In this document: in pieces, positions 8,516 through 16,993 of the stretch
Numbering within the stretch: position 1 is the first letter of the stretch
Layout of the letters: the number at the start of each line of letters is the position of its first letter
NCBI GenBank assembly: GCA_944340905.1
Contig: CALVLT010000018.1
Coordinates: 1 to 43,451, forward strand
Source: an uncultured Clostridia bacterium
GTDB taxonomy: Bacteria > Bacillota > Clostridia > Christensenellales > Borkfalkiaceae
Direction of reading: 5' to 3'
Length of the DNA: 43,451 nucleotides
Notes under the pieces: model-generated
The model's input: only the letters and a program-made list of their open reading frames with translations
The model's database searches: none
Told to the model about the DNA's origin: nothing
Position numbers and translations under genes: made by a program

Positions 8516-9546
8516 ACCAGCTCCACCCCGTCGCCCTTCACGATCTCGCCGAGGACATAGGCGTCCTCGCCGTTTTCTTTGAGCACGGAGAGCGCCCTTG
8601 GCACGTCCTCCTTCGCCACGACGATGCTCATGCCCACGCCCATGTTGAAGGTGTTGAACATGTCGTGTTCGGAGATGCCCCCCGTCCTTTGAATGAGGCC
8701 GAATACGGGCAGCACGTTTACGTCCGCGCGGCGGATGCGCACGCCCAGTCCCTTGGGGATGGAGCGGGGCATGTTTTCATAGAACCCGCCGCCCGTGATG
8801 TGCGAGATGCCCTTGACGGCGACCTCCTTCAGAAGTGCCAGAACGGGCTTTACGTAAATTTTTGTGGGCGTCAGGAGCGTCTCGCCCAGCCCCTTGCCGC
8901 CCAGCTCTTTGACGGGCGATACAAGGTCGCAGTGCTCCACGTCGAACACCTTGCGCACGAGCGAAAAGCCGTTGGAATGCACGCCCGAGGAGGGCAGCGC
9001 AAGCATCACGTCCCCTGCCTTCATGGCGGTGTTGTCGATGACCTTGGACTTGTCCACCACGCCCACCGCAAAGCCTGCGAGGTCGTATTCCTCCTCGGGC
9101 ATCAGGCCGGGGTGTTCGGCGGTCTCGCCGCCGATGAGCGCGCAGCCCGCGCGCACGCAGCCCTCCGCCACGCCGCCCACGATGGCGGCGATCTTCTCGG
9201 GAAAGTTCCTGCCGCAGGCGATGTAGTCGAGGAAGAAGAGCGGCTTTGCGCCGCAGCAGATGATGTCGTTGACGCACATGGCAACGCAGTCGATGCCCAC
9301 CGTGTCGTGCTTGTCCAGAAGGAAGGCGAGCTTGATCTTGGTGCCCACGCCGTCCGTTCCCGAGACGAGCACAGGCTCCTTCATACCCGCCATGTCCAGG
9401 GGGAACAGTCCGCCGAAACCGCCGATGTCCGCCCTGCCCTCGGGCATGGTGCGGGCAACGTGCGCCTTCATCAGTTCCACCGCGCGGTAGCCAGCGGTGA
9501 TGTCCACCCCCGCCGCCTTGTAGCTGTCCGAATAACTCTTGTCCAT
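8512..9546 (-). CDS. purM: Phosphoribosylformylglycinamidine cyclo-ligase (AIR synthetase)
   Basis: Closes FGAM to AIR with ATP, step 5. The 344 residues match the family. Visible signatures are [12 protein letters not shown] near residue 65, [40 protein letters not shown] and [13 protein letters not shown], characteristic of AIRS-type enzymes. The start at 9544-9546 is 3 nt from the purF stop, and the stop overlaps purN by four bases. It belongs to the compact purE-C-F-M-N-O transcription unit. Confidence 0.97.
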   Translation of the reverse strand: MDKSYSDSYKAAGVDITAGYRAVELMKAHVARTMPEGRADIGGFGGLFPLDMAGMKEPVLVSGTDGVGTKIKLAFLLDKHDTVGIDCVAMCVNDIICCGAKPLFFLDYIACGRNFPEKIAAIVGGVAEGCVRAGCALIGGETAEHPGLMPEEEYDLAGFAVGVVDKSKVIDNTAMKAGDVMLALPSSGVHSNGFSLVRKVFDVEHCDLVSPVKELGGKGLGETLLTPTKIYVKPVLALLKEVAVKGISHITGGGFYENMPRSIPKGLGVRIRRADVNVLPVFGLIQRTGGISEHDMFNTFNMGVGMSIVVAKEDVPRALSVLKENGEDAYVLGEIVKGDGVELV

Positions 9547-9549
9547 GGC

Positions 9550-11016
9550 TCAGTTCTCCGCCTTCTTCCGGAACTTGGGATTTTCGCTGATGGGCCTGCC
9601 CGAGATGGGCCGTTCAAAGCGGTCCTTGCCCGGTTCCTTGGGGATCTCGGTGGGATAGTTGCCGTCAAAGCAGGCGCAGCAAAATCCCGAACCGTCGCCC
9701 CCCGTCAGATGCCTTGCATGTTCGATGTCCAGATACCCCACCGAATCGGCGCCGATGATCTTTGCGATCTCCTCCGTGGTGTGGTGGCAGGCGATGAGGT
9801 TTTCGCGCGAATCGATGTCCGTGCCGTAGTAGCAGGGGTTGAGGAACTTGGGCGCGGAGGAGAGGAAGTGCACTTCCACCGCCCCCGCCTCGCGCAGGAG
9901 ATGCACGATGCGCGCGCTCGTCGTGCCGCGCACGATGGAGTCGTCCACCAATACGACGCGCTTGCCGCGGATGGCAGAGGCGACCACATTGAGCTTGATG
10001 CGCACCCTGTCCTCGCGCACCTTCTGATCGGGCGCGATGAACGTTCTGCCGATATACTTGTTCTTGATCAGCCCGATGCCGTAGGGAATGCCGGACGCCT
10101 GCGCGTAGCCGAGCGCCGCATCCAGCCCCGAATCGGGCACGCCGATGACGATGTCGGCATCGATCTTGTATTTTTCGTAGAGGAAGGCGCCCGCGCGCTT
10201 TCTTGCCTCCTGCACGTGGCAGCCGTCGATCTCCGAATCGGGGCGGGCGGTGTAGAAAAATTCAAACACGCAGAACGCCTTCTTCCCGCCGCAGTGGGAG
10301 GTATCGCTCTTCACGCCGTCGCGGGTGATGACCACCATCTCGCCCGGCTCGATCTCGCGCACCTTGTGCCCGCCCACCGCATTGATCGCGCACGATTCGG
10401 AGGCGACGAGCCAGCTGCCGTCGTCCCGCTGCCCGAGGCAGAGCGGGCGGAACCCCAAGGGATCGCGCGCTACGATGAGTTTGGAGGGCGACATGACGAC
10501 GAGCGAATACGCTCCCTTGAGCTTGTCCATTGCGGAGAGCACCGCCTCCTCGATGGAGCGCACCCTGACGCGCTCGCGCGTGATGACGTAGGCGATGACC
10601 TCGGTATCCGAGGTGGTGTGGAAGATGCAGCCGTCGTTTTCCAGCTCCTCGCGCAGCTCCGTGGCGTTGATGAGGTTGCCGTTGTGGGCGAGCGCCATGT
10701 TCCCCTTCAGGTGGTTGACGACGATGGGCTGGGCGTTCTCCCTGCCGCTCGTGCCCGTGGTGCCGTAGCGCACGTGGCCGATCGCCATGTTCCCGAGCCC
10801 CAGCTTGTTGAGCACGTCGGGCGTGAATACGTCGTTGACCAGCCCCACGTCCTTGTAGGAGGAGAACACGCCGTCATTGTTGACGACGATGCCTGCCGAT
10901 TCCTGTCCCCTGTGCTGCAGGGCGAACAGGGCGTAATATGCGGTGGATGCGACATTCTGCGCCTCGGGGGCGAAGATGCCGAACACGCCGCATTCCTCGT
11001 GAACTTCGTGCCCCAT
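9550..11016 (-). CDS. purF: Amidophosphoribosyltransferase
   Basis: First committed step: PRPP plus glutamine gives phosphoribosylamine. The protein has 488 residues. A short N-terminal propeptide precedes the nucleophile in EECGVFGIF (Cys at about residue 9), as in the Bacillus-type enzyme. The glutaminase half shows ALQHRGQESAG and HNGNL; the transferase half carries the PRPP loop VVLVDDSIVRGTTS. Cysteines in KAFCVFEFF, LNPCYYG and the CxxC of GFCCACFDG match the four ligands of the [4Fe-4S] cluster known in B. subtilis PurF, so an oxygen-sensitive cluster form is expected. The frame is open further upstream, but the ATG at 11014-11016 gives the canonical propeptide and sits 1 nt after the purC stop. 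Confidence 0.97.
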   Translation of the reverse strand: MGHEVHEECGVFGIFAPEAQNVASTAYYALFALQHRGQESAGIVVNNDGVFSSYKDVGLVNDVFTPDVLNKLGLGNMAIGHVRYGTTGTSGRENAQPIVVNHLKGNMALAHNGNLINATELREELENDGCIFHTTSDTEVIAYVITRERVRVRSIEEAVLSAMDKLKGAYSLVVMSPSKLIVARDPLGFRPLCLGQRDDGSWLVASESCAINAVGGHKVREIEPGEMVVITRDGVKSDTSHCGGKKAFCVFEFFYTARPDSEIDGCHVQEARKRAGAFLYEKYKIDADIVIGVPDSGLDAALGYAQASGIPYGIGLIKNKYIGRTFIAPDQKVREDRVRIKLNVVASAIRGKRVVLVDDSIVRGTTSARIVHLLREAGAVEVHFLSSAPKFLNPCYYGTDIDSRENLIACHHTTEEIAKIIGADSVGYLDIEHARHLTGGDGSGFCCACFDGNYPTEIPKEPGKDRFERPISGRPISENPKFRKKAEN

Positions 11017-11017
11017 G

Positions 11018-11737
11018 TTACTCTCCCTTGGTGACGCGCTTGAAGATCTCGGCGTAGGCGGCCTCCACGCCGCCCATGTCGCGGCGGAACCTGTCCTTAT
11101 CCAGCTTTTCGCCCGTCTTTGCATCCCAGAAACGGCAGGTGTCGGGGGAAATTTCGTCCGCCAGCACGATGGTGCCGTCCGTGAGCCTGCCGAACTCCAG
11201 CTTGAAGTCGATGAGCCGCACGCCGAGGTGGGCAAAGTACGCCTTGAGCACCTCGTTCACCTTGAAGGCATACTTCTTGATGGTCTCGATCTCCTCCTTG
11301 GTGGCAAGCTTTAAGGCGAGTGCATGGTAGGAGTTGATGAGCGGGTCGCCCAGATCGTCGTTCTTGTAGGAAAATTCGATGGTCGGTTCGTCGAACACGA
11401 TGCCCTCCTGCACGCCGTAGCGCTTGGCGAAGGAGCCTGCTGACACGTTGCGGATGATGACCTCGAGCGGGACGATCTGCACTTTTTTGACGAGGGTATC
11501 CCTGTCCGAAAGTTCTTTGACGAAGTGGGTGGGCACGCCCGCCTGCTCAAGAAGCTGCATGAGCATGTTGGTCATGCGGTTGTTCACCACGCCCTTGCCC
11601 GCGATCGTGCCCTTTTTCAGGCCGTTGAACGCGGTTGCGTCATCCTTGTACGAGACAATGCACAGATCGGGGTCCGCCGTCGCGTACACCTTCTTTGCCT
11701 TGCCCTCATAGAGCTGAACGGTCTTTTCGGTTTGCAT
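11018..11737 (-). CDS. purC: SAICAR synthetase
   Basis: Condenses CAIR with aspartate (step 8). At 239 residues it is a typical bacterial single-domain PurC. Motifs: [12 protein letters not shown] at the N-terminus (nucleotide site), [19 protein letters not shown] in the middle, and DFKLEFGR with [14 protein letters not shown], the SAICAR-synthetase signature near the C-terminus. The start at 11735-11737 is preceded by AAGGAGA. It follows purE by 31 nt and precedes purF by 1 nt. Confidence 0.97.
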   Translation of the reverse strand: MQTEKTVQLYEGKAKKVYATADPDLCIVSYKDDATAFNGLKKGTIAGKGVVNNRMTNMLMQLLEQAGVPTHFVKELSDRDTLVKKVQIVPLEVIIRNVSAGSFAKRYGVQEGIVFDEPTIEFSYKNDDLGDPLINSYHALALKLATKEEIETIKKYAFKVNEVLKAYFAHLGVRLIDFKLEFGRLTDGTIVLADEISPDTCRFWDAKTGEKLDKDRFRRDMGGVEAAYAEIFKRVTKGE

Positions 11738-11768
11738 AGCTGTATCTCCTTTTCTTCCTGTAAAAAAT

Positions 11769-12263
11769 TTACTTGTTGTATTTTGCGGCGATCTCGGCGT
11801 CCTTTTTGAGCACCTTTTCCGTTGCCGCGCGGCGCGCGTTCATGAGTTTTTCGTGCAGTTCCGCGTCCGAGACGGCAAGGATCTGCACGGCGAGCAGCGC
11901 CGCATTCTGCGCGCCGTCGATGGCGACCGTCGCCACGGGAATGCCCGAGGGCATCTGCACGGTGGACAGCAGGGCGTCCAGCCCGTCCAGCGTGGAGCTT
12001 TTGACGGGAATGCCGATGACGGGCAGCACGGTGTTCGCCGCAAGCGAACCGGCAAGGTGCGCCGCCTTGCCCGCCGCCGCAATGATCGCGCCGAACCCGT
12101 TTTCCGCCGCGTTCTGTGCGAACACGCGCGCCTCGACGGGCGTGCGGTGGGCGGAATAGACGTGTACTTCATAGGGCACGCCGTATTCCTCCAGCACGGC
12201 AAATGCCTTCTCCACGACGGGCAGGTCGCTGTCGCTGCCCATGATGAGAGCAACTTTCTTCAT
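11769..12263 (-). CDS. purE: N5-carboxyaminoimidazole ribonucleotide mutase (class I PurE)
   Basis: Rearranges N5-CAIR to CAIR. The protein has 164 residues with MGSDSDLP at the N-terminus, the SAHRTP loop, and AGKAAHLAG followed by VLPVIGIPV. Class I PurE usually works with PurK, but no purK is found in this window; it may be elsewhere. First gene of the operon: the ATG at 12261-12263 has a near-perfect GGAGGT site seven bases upstream and a long structured leader before it. Confidence 0.96.
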   Translation of the reverse strand: MKKVALIMGSDSDLPVVEKAFAVLEEYGVPYEVHVYSAHRTPVEARVFAQNAAENGFGAIIAAAGKAAHLAGSLAANTVLPVIGIPVKSSTLDGLDALLSTVQMPSGIPVATVAIDGAQNAALLAVQILAVSDAELHEKLMNARRAATEKVLKKDAEIAAKYNK

Positions 12264-12416
12264 GGTGTAAACCTCCGTATGCGGACAGCCTGTCCGCCTG
12301 TATTTTTGCGGAAAATGAAAAAGAGCAGTTTCTTTCTATGCGAAAAAAACGTACTCTGCCGTTCCTGCGATCATATCTGTCTGCCGAATGCGGCAGGAGA
12401 ACTCTGCCCTTTTCAT
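12264..12416 (-). promoter_or_regulatory. Structured 5' leader of the purine operon (possible attenuator)
   Basis: About 150 nt lie between the predicted transcription start and purE. One CTGCCG (12391-12396, read on the minus strand) can pair with either of two CGGCAG copies: the near one (12381-12386, loop CATT) or the far one (12356-12361), which is followed by TACG and a run of seven U. The alternatives exclude each other, as in an attenuator. A palindrome GCGGAC-aggct-GTCCGC (12281-12297) lies just before the ribosome site. It does not match the purine, PRPP, ZTP or THF riboswitch patterns as far as can be judged by eye. Confidence 0.45.
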
Positions 12417-12422
12417 GACATT

Positions 12423-12452
12423 ATTATAGCAAACGTTCCGCCCCCGCGTCAA
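12423..12452 (-). promoter_or_regulatory. Promoter of the purine operon
   Basis: On the minus strand a -35 TTGACG (12447-12452) and a perfect -10 TATAAT (12423-12428) are separated by 18 bp. A GTTCC-NN-GGAAC inverted repeat lies just upstream (12455-12466), a possible operator. The purE start is about 160 nt downstream. No B. subtilis-type PurBox was recognised. Confidence 0.8.
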
Positions 12453-12523
12453 GCGTTCCACGGAACATTTTTCCGTTTTTCGCAAGAGCGGAGAGCGGGG
12501 CGCCGCGCGCCCCGCCCGCACAC

Positions 12524-13399
12524 CTATTTCTGGTTGAACTTGCGCCGCACCGCCCAGTCGGTGACGCGTTCGGGCATCATGCGCGCGAGCGCGCGTACGA
12601 AGGCGTTCTTGGCGCCCGCCGCCATGACCGTGGGCGGATTGCGCCGCTCGGCCAGGCGCACGACGGCGTCCGCCACCACGGAGGGCAGCATGCCGCCCTG
12701 TTCGAGGTTGGCGAGCGCCGCACCGCTGCGCCGCAGCCCGAGATAGCTGCCGCCGCTCTCCTCCTCGCCGTAGACGGTGCGCTTGTCCGTAAAGCCCGTT
12801 GCCGTGCCGCCGGGCAGCAGCGCGCTCACCCGCACGCCGCGCCCCCGCCACTCCATGTCCGCCTCCCGCGCGAGCATCTCGAGCGCCGCCTTGGACGCAC
12901 AATAAAAGCCGTCGTAGGGAATGGGGAGTTCTCCGCCCATCGATCCGACGAGCACGGCGCGCCCGCCCCTCTTTTGCAGATGGGGCGCCGCCGCCTTCAG
13001 CGCCTCCACCGCGCCGAAATAGTTGACCTCGAACAGGTACCGGTAATCCTCGCTCTTGGCGCAGGCGACGGGCGCAAGGCAGGAATACCCCGCGCAGTAG
13101 ACGATGAGGTCCAGCCCGCCCGTCTCCTTGCAGATCTGCCCGATGGCGCGGGTGAGCGCGCCCTCCTCCGAGGCGTCTGCCGTCACCGTGCGCACGGGCG
13201 CCGCGGCGCCCGTGCGCGAGAGGTTGAACACCGTATCCCCGCGCGCGGTAAGGCGCAGCGCCGTCTCCTTTCCGATGCCCGACGACGCCCCAACGATGAT
13301 CGCACACCTCGCGCGTCTCCTTCCTTTGTCTTCCGCTTTTTCCGTTATTTTCCGCCCTTTCATGTCTGCAGTTTCTGCATACGTATGAAAATTATGCAT
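12524..13399 (-). CDS. Short-chain dehydrogenase/reductase
   Basis: An NAD(P)-dependent oxidoreductase of the classical SDR family, 291 residues, substrate unknown. The Rossmann dinucleotide loop VGASSGIGKETA lies near residue 37, the catalytic Ser in VGSMGGELP, and the Tyr-Lys pair in YCASKAALEML. The C-terminal third (after about residue 215) has no recognisable specificity signature. The start ATG at 13397-13399 directly abuts the stop of the ZIP transporter gene (TGAATG), implying translational coupling. A later ATG at 13361-13363 would remove a basic N-terminal extension but has no ribosome site. It reads toward the purine operon; a GGGGCGC/GCGCCCC hairpin lies after the stop (12497-12513) without a clear U-run. 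Confidence 0.9.
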   Translation of the reverse strand: MHNFHTYAETADMKGRKITEKAEDKGRRRARCAIIVGASSGIGKETALRLTARGDTVFNLSRTGAAAPVRTVTADASEEGALTRAIGQICKETGGLDLIVYCAGYSCLAPVACAKSEDYRYLFEVNYFGAVEALKAAAPHLQKRGGRAVLVGSMGGELPIPYDGFYCASKAALEMLAREADMEWRGRGVRVSALLPGGTATGFTDKRTVYGEEESGGSYLGLRRSGAALANLEQGGMLPSVVADAVVRLAERRNPPTVMAAGAKNAFVRALARMMPERVTDWAVRRKFNQK

Positions 13400-14182
13400 T
13401 CATCCGAGCGCAACGTCCAGCACCATCATCAGGCAGAACCCCGCCACCACGCCCGCCGTGGCGAGCGTCTTGTTGCCCGAAAAACATTCGGGAATGAGTT
13501 CGGAGCACACCACCGCGACCATTGCCCCCGCCGAGAAGGCGAGCGCCCACGGCAGGAGGCTGCCGATGGCGGAGGCGGCAAGGGCGCCCAGCACGCAGGC
13601 GGGCACTTCCACCGCGCCCGAGCCCTGCGCAAAGGCAAAACTGCGCGCGGCGGACATACCCCTTGCGCGCATGGGAAAGGCGACGCACATGCCCTCGGGA
13701 AAGTTCTGTACGGCGATGCCGAGCGCGAGCAGCAGCCCCGCAAGCGCGGCGCCCTCCGCCATGGCGACCCCCGCGCCCGCCGCGAACGCCACCCCCACCG
13801 CCATGCCCTCGGGCACGTTGTGCAGGGTGACGGCAAAGTACAACAGCGCCGTGCGCTTATCCCCGATGGCAGAAAAGGCGCGCTGCGTGCGCGAGAGCAG
13901 CAGATCACAGAATACGATGAACGCGCCGCCCAGCAAAAAGCCTGCCGTCACCGTAACGAAGGCGGGCAGCGCGCTCTCCGCCTCGATGGCGGGAAGGAGC
14001 AGGGAGAAGAAACTTGCGGCGATCATGATGCCTGCGGACGCGCCCAGGAGCACCGTCAGAACGCCCTGTGCGGGCCGCCGCGACAAAAAGACGCACGCCG
14101 CGCCCGCCGCCGTCATCGCATACATGAACAGGGAGGCGATGAGCGCCTGCAGCCATGTATCCAAAGCAAGGAACCATTGCAT
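13400..14182 (-). CDS. ZIP-family metal transporter
   Basis: Integral membrane protein of 260 residues with about eight hydrophobic segments, of the GufA/ZupT-like branch of the ZIP family, importing divalent metals such as zinc. The two metal-site motifs in the central helices are clear: HNVPEGMAVG in TM4 and QNFPEGMCVA in TM5, with a further SELIPE near the C-terminus. The short cytoplasmic loop between TM3 and TM4 is basic rather than His-rich. It is first in a two-gene unit with the SDR enzyme. Metal specificity cannot be read from the sequence. Confidence 0.93.
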   Translation of the reverse strand: MQWFLALDTWLQALIASLFMYAMTAAGAACVFLSRRPAQGVLTVLLGASAGIMIAASFFSLLLPAIEAESALPAFVTVTAGFLLGGAFIVFCDLLLSRTQRAFSAIGDKRTALLYFAVTLHNVPEGMAVGVAFAAGAGVAMAEGAALAGLLLALGIAVQNFPEGMCVAFPMRARGMSAARSFAFAQGSGAVEVPACVLGALAASAIGSLLPWALAFSAGAMVAVVCSELIPECFSGNKTLATAGVVAGFCLMMVLDVALG

Positions 14183-14306
14183 TCGTAAAACCCCCGTCCG
14201 CCCGTCAAGGGCGCTCGCCCCATCCTATGCAGGCGGCACAAAAGGCGTTCCGCCGCGCGGCAGGAGGCAAAGCGGCATTTTTTTCACGGAAATTTCACCA
14301 TGCGCC

Positions 14307-14335
14307 TTGACAAGCGGAAAAACCCGTATTATAAT
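14307..14335 (+). promoter_or_regulatory. Perfect consensus promoter
   Basis: TTGACA (14307-14312), 17 bp spacer, TATAAT (14330-14335): an exact match to the housekeeping consensus. It sits about 33 nt before the ATG of the small membrane protein at 14368, implying high constitutive expression. Confidence 0.92.
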
Positions 14336-14367
14336 AGAGAAAAGTCATCTTTTCGGGGGGAAATACA

Positions 14368-14829
14368 ATGGCTGCACTGGGCGTTATCACGCTGATCCTG
14401 TTGGTATTTGTGCTCATTTTCTACGCATATCTCGCCAACTACTCCGAGCGCGACGTCTCCTTTTTCCTGAGTGTCGGGCTGATCATGCTCGTCATGAACC
14501 TCTGCACGAATGCGGGCGGAACTTTCGGGCTTGCATGGCTGTACCTCGTCATCGCCGTGCTCTTTCTGGGGCTGGGTTTCGCGGTGGACGCGCACGAATC
14601 GGTGGAATTCTACAAGTCCATCGGGCCTTGGCTCAAGGCAACTTTTTCGGACGCCGCGCTGCTCGGCTGGAAAGCGCTCTCGCTGGTGGTGTTCCCGGCG
14701 GGCATGGTGTGTTTCTTTGTGATGTACAAAGATAAACCTGCCTTGGCGCGTGTGTGCGGCAAGTGCGGGCTGTGGGGACTGCTCCTGTGGGCGATCCTGC
14801 TGTGGGCGATTTTGGGATTGGCATTATAA
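14368..14829 (+). CDS. Small polytopic membrane protein of unknown function
   Basis: 153 residues with five predicted membrane segments (about residues 3-24, 31-49, 53-74, 96-118, 131-151) and short loops; no recognised domain. The ATG follows a GGGGGG site about seven bases upstream and an exact consensus promoter, so it is a genuine and probably strongly expressed gene. It is monocistronic: element A copy 2 begins within ten bases of the stop, and its terminal hairpin may act as terminator. A short Cys pair (VCGKCG) lies between TM4 and TM5. Confidence 0.8.
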   Translation: MAALGVITLILLVFVLIFYAYLANYSERDVSFFLSVGLIMLVMNLCTNAGGTFGLAWLYLVIAVLFLGLGFAVDAHESVEFYKSIGPWLKATFSDAALLGWKALSLVVFPAGMVCFFVMYKDKPALARVCGKCGLWGLLLWAILLWAILGLAL

Positions 14830-15203
14830 AAATTCACACGTTTTTCCGCAAACTGACGCGGAAAAACGTCGTGATGGGAAAGACAACCCGCGGGCACGCC
14901 TTTGGCTGACCGCGGGTTTTCTCACACGGGTAGACCCCGCGTTCGGTCACGGTTTTTGCCCTACCGATGGCAAAAACCTCAGTTCGGGCGTGCGCCGAAG
15001 CCACACCGTGGCTGTCGGCATGACGCACACCCTCACCTCTCGGCGGCGATAAATGGCAACAGTTATAGTCTCGCCGCCTTCACTCTTTCCGCATAAGCTG
15101 CGTGAGCAGCAAACAGGGGCGCAAAAGGCATAACGCAGTGACGCCTTTTGCAACGTAATTGTAGCAAGGGAAACTCTGCTTGCGTCATCATGATAGCAAG
15201 GAC
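14830..15203 (-). repeat. Multi-hairpin element A, copy 2
   Basis: Inverted relative to copy 1, so that its terminal hairpin again faces a gene 3' end (stop at 14829). In plus coordinates the terminal stem is CGTTTTTCCGC/GCGGAAAAACG (14839-14868); next AACCCGCGG/CCGCGGGTT (14885-14918) with inner GCC/GGC; the conserved GGTTTTTGCC/GGCAAAAACC (14951-14978); AGCCAC/GTGGCT (14999-15013); GGCGGCGA/TCGCCGCC (15042-15078) with a loop that keeps CTGTTGC on the minus strand; and the GCAAAAGGC stem near 15120-15150. Stem sequences differ from copy 1 but pair. The outer end carries a local duplication of a CCTTGCTA motif. Confidence 0.8.
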
Positions 15204-15206
15204 ACT

Positions 15207-15268
15207 TGCTCGCCAATCGTCATAACTTCGCCTCTTCGAGGCTCGTGTGCCGCCTGCGGCGGCGAGCA
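15207..15268. repeat. Small folded element B, copy 2
   Basis: Inverted, essentially identical copy of 6474-6535, with outer stem TGCTCGCC (15207-15214) and GGCGAGCA (15261-15268). The shared sequence continues to about 15302. It abuts the outer end of element A copy 2. Confidence 0.75.
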
Positions 15269-15341
15269 GAACGGAGCGTAGCGGAGCAATCCCCCTTACG
15301 TCGTCTTAGGGGCAGGAGAACGGGAAACGCAAAAAATCCGT

Positions 15342-15370
15342 TTTACTTTCGGGCGGTTTTCTGCTATAAT
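15342..15370 (+). promoter_or_regulatory. Promoter implying a leaderless transcript
   Basis: -35 TTTACT (15342-15347), 17 bp spacer, extended -10 TGCTATAAT with TATAAT at 15365-15370. The ATG of the downstream gene starts at 15377, only six bases after the -10, so the transcription start would fall on or next to the A of the start codon. There is no Shine-Dalgarno sequence. Confidence 0.75.
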
Positions 15371-15376
15371 ACGGAC

Positions 15377-16594
15377 ATGGCACACTATGAAGAACTCTCC
15401 CCCGAGGTGAGCGCGCGCATCGGCGAGCGGCTTGCCGCGCGCCTGCCCTCCCCCTATGCGGCGAAGGATGAGGACGCCCTGCGCCGCCTGAACAACCCGC
15501 ACGACGCGGCGAACGTCTGGCGGCCCGCCTACATCCGCGATGCAGACAAAATTCTCAACTGCCCCTACTACAACCGCTATTCGGACAAGACACAGGTGTT
15601 TTCCCTGTACAAGAACGACGACATCACCCGCCGCGGCCTGCACGTGCAGCTCGTTTCGCGCATCGCGCGCACGCTGGGCAGGGCGCTCGGGCTGAATGGG
15701 GAACTCATCGAGGCGATCGCGCTGGGACACGACATCGGGCACACCCCCTTCGGGCACACGGGCGAGCGCTTTCTGGACGAGCTTTCCCGCAGCCACACGG
15801 GGCTGTGTTTTGCGCACAATCTGCAGTCCGTGCGCGTGCTCGACGAAATTTTTCCGCTCAACCTGACCCTGCAGACGCTGGACGGCATTGCCGCGCACAA
15901 CGGCGAACTGGAAATGGACGAATACCGCCCCGCCCCCCTTGCGGACTTCGCCGCCTTCGACGCGGCGATAAACGCCTGCCGCCGCGACGCCGAGAACATC
16001 AAAAAGCTCGTCCCCTCCACCTTGGAGGGCTGCGTGGTGCGCATTGCGGACATCATTGCCTACCTGGGCAAGGACAGGCACGACGCACAAAAGAGCAAGA
16101 CGCTTGCAGATACGGCGTTCGAGGACACGGGCATCGGCACCATCAACGCCGAGATCGTCAACAATCTGATGGTCAACCTCATCGAAAACAGCTTTTCTCA
16201 ACCCTATCTGCGCCTGGACGGGCGCCACTTTGCCGCGCTGCGCCTTGCCAAGCAGGACAATTACAGGCTCATCTACCGCAGCGACAGCGTGCAGAATCCC
16301 GACGAGACCATCCGCACCATGATGGCGCAGCTCTACGAAAAACTGCTCGGCGACCTGCGGACGGGAAGGACGTCCTCCCCCGTGTTCACCCACCATATCG
16401 GCTATCTGGAAAAGCCCTACTACGCCAAACACCGCCGTCTGCCCTACCCCGAGACGGAGAAAAACCAGATCGTCATCGACTACATTGCGAGCATGACGGA
16501 CGACTACTTTGTCGATCTGTACGCCTATCTGTTCCCGAAAAGTTCCCTGAAACTGACATACGTCGGCTATTTTGACGGAAGGAGGGAGCCGTGA
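15377..16594 (+). CDS. HD-domain dNTP triphosphohydrolase (dGTPase-like)
   Basis: 405 residues. Hydrolyses dNTPs, classically dGTP, to nucleoside and tripolyphosphate. The metal-binding HD motif is in ALGHDIGHTPFGH (His-Asp at about residues 118-119), preceded by a His in HVQLVSRIART and followed by the Asp of RIADIIAYLGKD, as in the dGTPase/SAMHD1 fold. The N-terminal stretch (WRPAYIRDADKIL, TQVF) is also typical of this family. The in-frame sequence upstream of 15377 is repeat DNA, so this ATG is preferred; it lacks a ribosome site and lies right behind a -10 box, suggesting leaderless translation. The stop overlaps the GTG start of the Nudix gene (GTGA), so the pair probably works together in nucleotide-pool cleaning. 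Confidence 0.9.
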   Translation: MAHYEELSPEVSARIGERLAARLPSPYAAKDEDALRRLNNPHDAANVWRPAYIRDADKILNCPYYNRYSDKTQVFSLYKNDDITRRGLHVQLVSRIARTLGRALGLNGELIEAIALGHDIGHTPFGHTGERFLDELSRSHTGLCFAHNLQSVRVLDEIFPLNLTLQTLDGIAAHNGELEMDEYRPAPLADFAAFDAAINACRRDAENIKKLVPSTLEGCVVRIADIIAYLGKDRHDAQKSKTLADTAFEDTGIGTINAEIVNNLMVNLIENSFSQPYLRLDGRHFAALRLAKQDNYRLIYRSDSVQNPDETIRTMMAQLYEKLLGDLRTGRTSSPVFTHHIGYLEKPYYAKHRRLPYPETEKNQIVIDYIASMTDDYFVDLYAYLFPKSSLKLTYVGYFDGRREP

Positions 16595-16983
16595 CGCAGG
16601 TGGTTGCCGCGCTCATCGAACGGGATGGGAAACTGCTCATCTGCCAGCGCCCCGCCCACAAGGCGAGATCGCTCCTGTGGGAATTTGCGGGCGGCAAGGT
16701 GGAGGCGGGCGAAACCGCGCAGCAGGCACTCATCCGCGAGTGCCGCGAGGAGCTGGATGTGACGGTCTCGGTGGGAGAGCCATACATGCGCGTGGAGCAC
16801 GTCTACCCCGACATCTCCATCGAACTGACCCTCTTTCGGGCGGCGATCGAACGGGGCGAGCCACGCCCCCTCGAGCACGCGCAGCTGCGCTGGGTGACGC
16901 GCGAGGAGCTGCCCGCCTTCGACTTCTGCCCCGCGGACGAGGAGATCATCGCAAGCCTTACCAGGGGCTGCTCCGCATCATAA
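16591..16983 (+). CDS. mutT: MutT-type Nudix hydrolase (8-oxo-dGTP diphosphatase-like)
   Basis: 130 residues. A complete Nudix box is present: it starts with GGKVEAGET, continues through ALIRECREEL and ends in DV, matching Gx5Ex7REUxEExGU except in the last positions. The N-terminus VVAALIERDGKLLICQRP and the WEFAGGK stretch are typical of MutT proteins that remove oxidised dGTP. The start is GTG at 16591 with GGAGGGAG just upstream; the GTGA overlap with the dNTPase gene gives tight coupling. A strong terminator follows at once. Substrate preference is inferred from family and neighbour. Confidence 0.88.
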   Translation: MTQVVAALIERDGKLLICQRPAHKARSLLWEFAGGKVEAGETAQQALIRECREELDVTVSVGEPYMRVEHVYPDISIELTLFRAAIERGEPRPLEHAQLRWVTREELPAFDFCPADEEIIASLTRGCSAS

Positions 16984-16993
16984 AACACACAAA

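Noticed and set aside
8665-11034. Plus-strand open frame of 789 codons opposite purM-purF
   Set aside because: Antisense shadow of two certain genes; the His/Arg/Asp-rich composition is typical of such shadows.
12264-12416. Known purine, PRPP or ZTP riboswitch in the purine leader
   Set aside because: None of the conserved cores of these classes could be found by eye.
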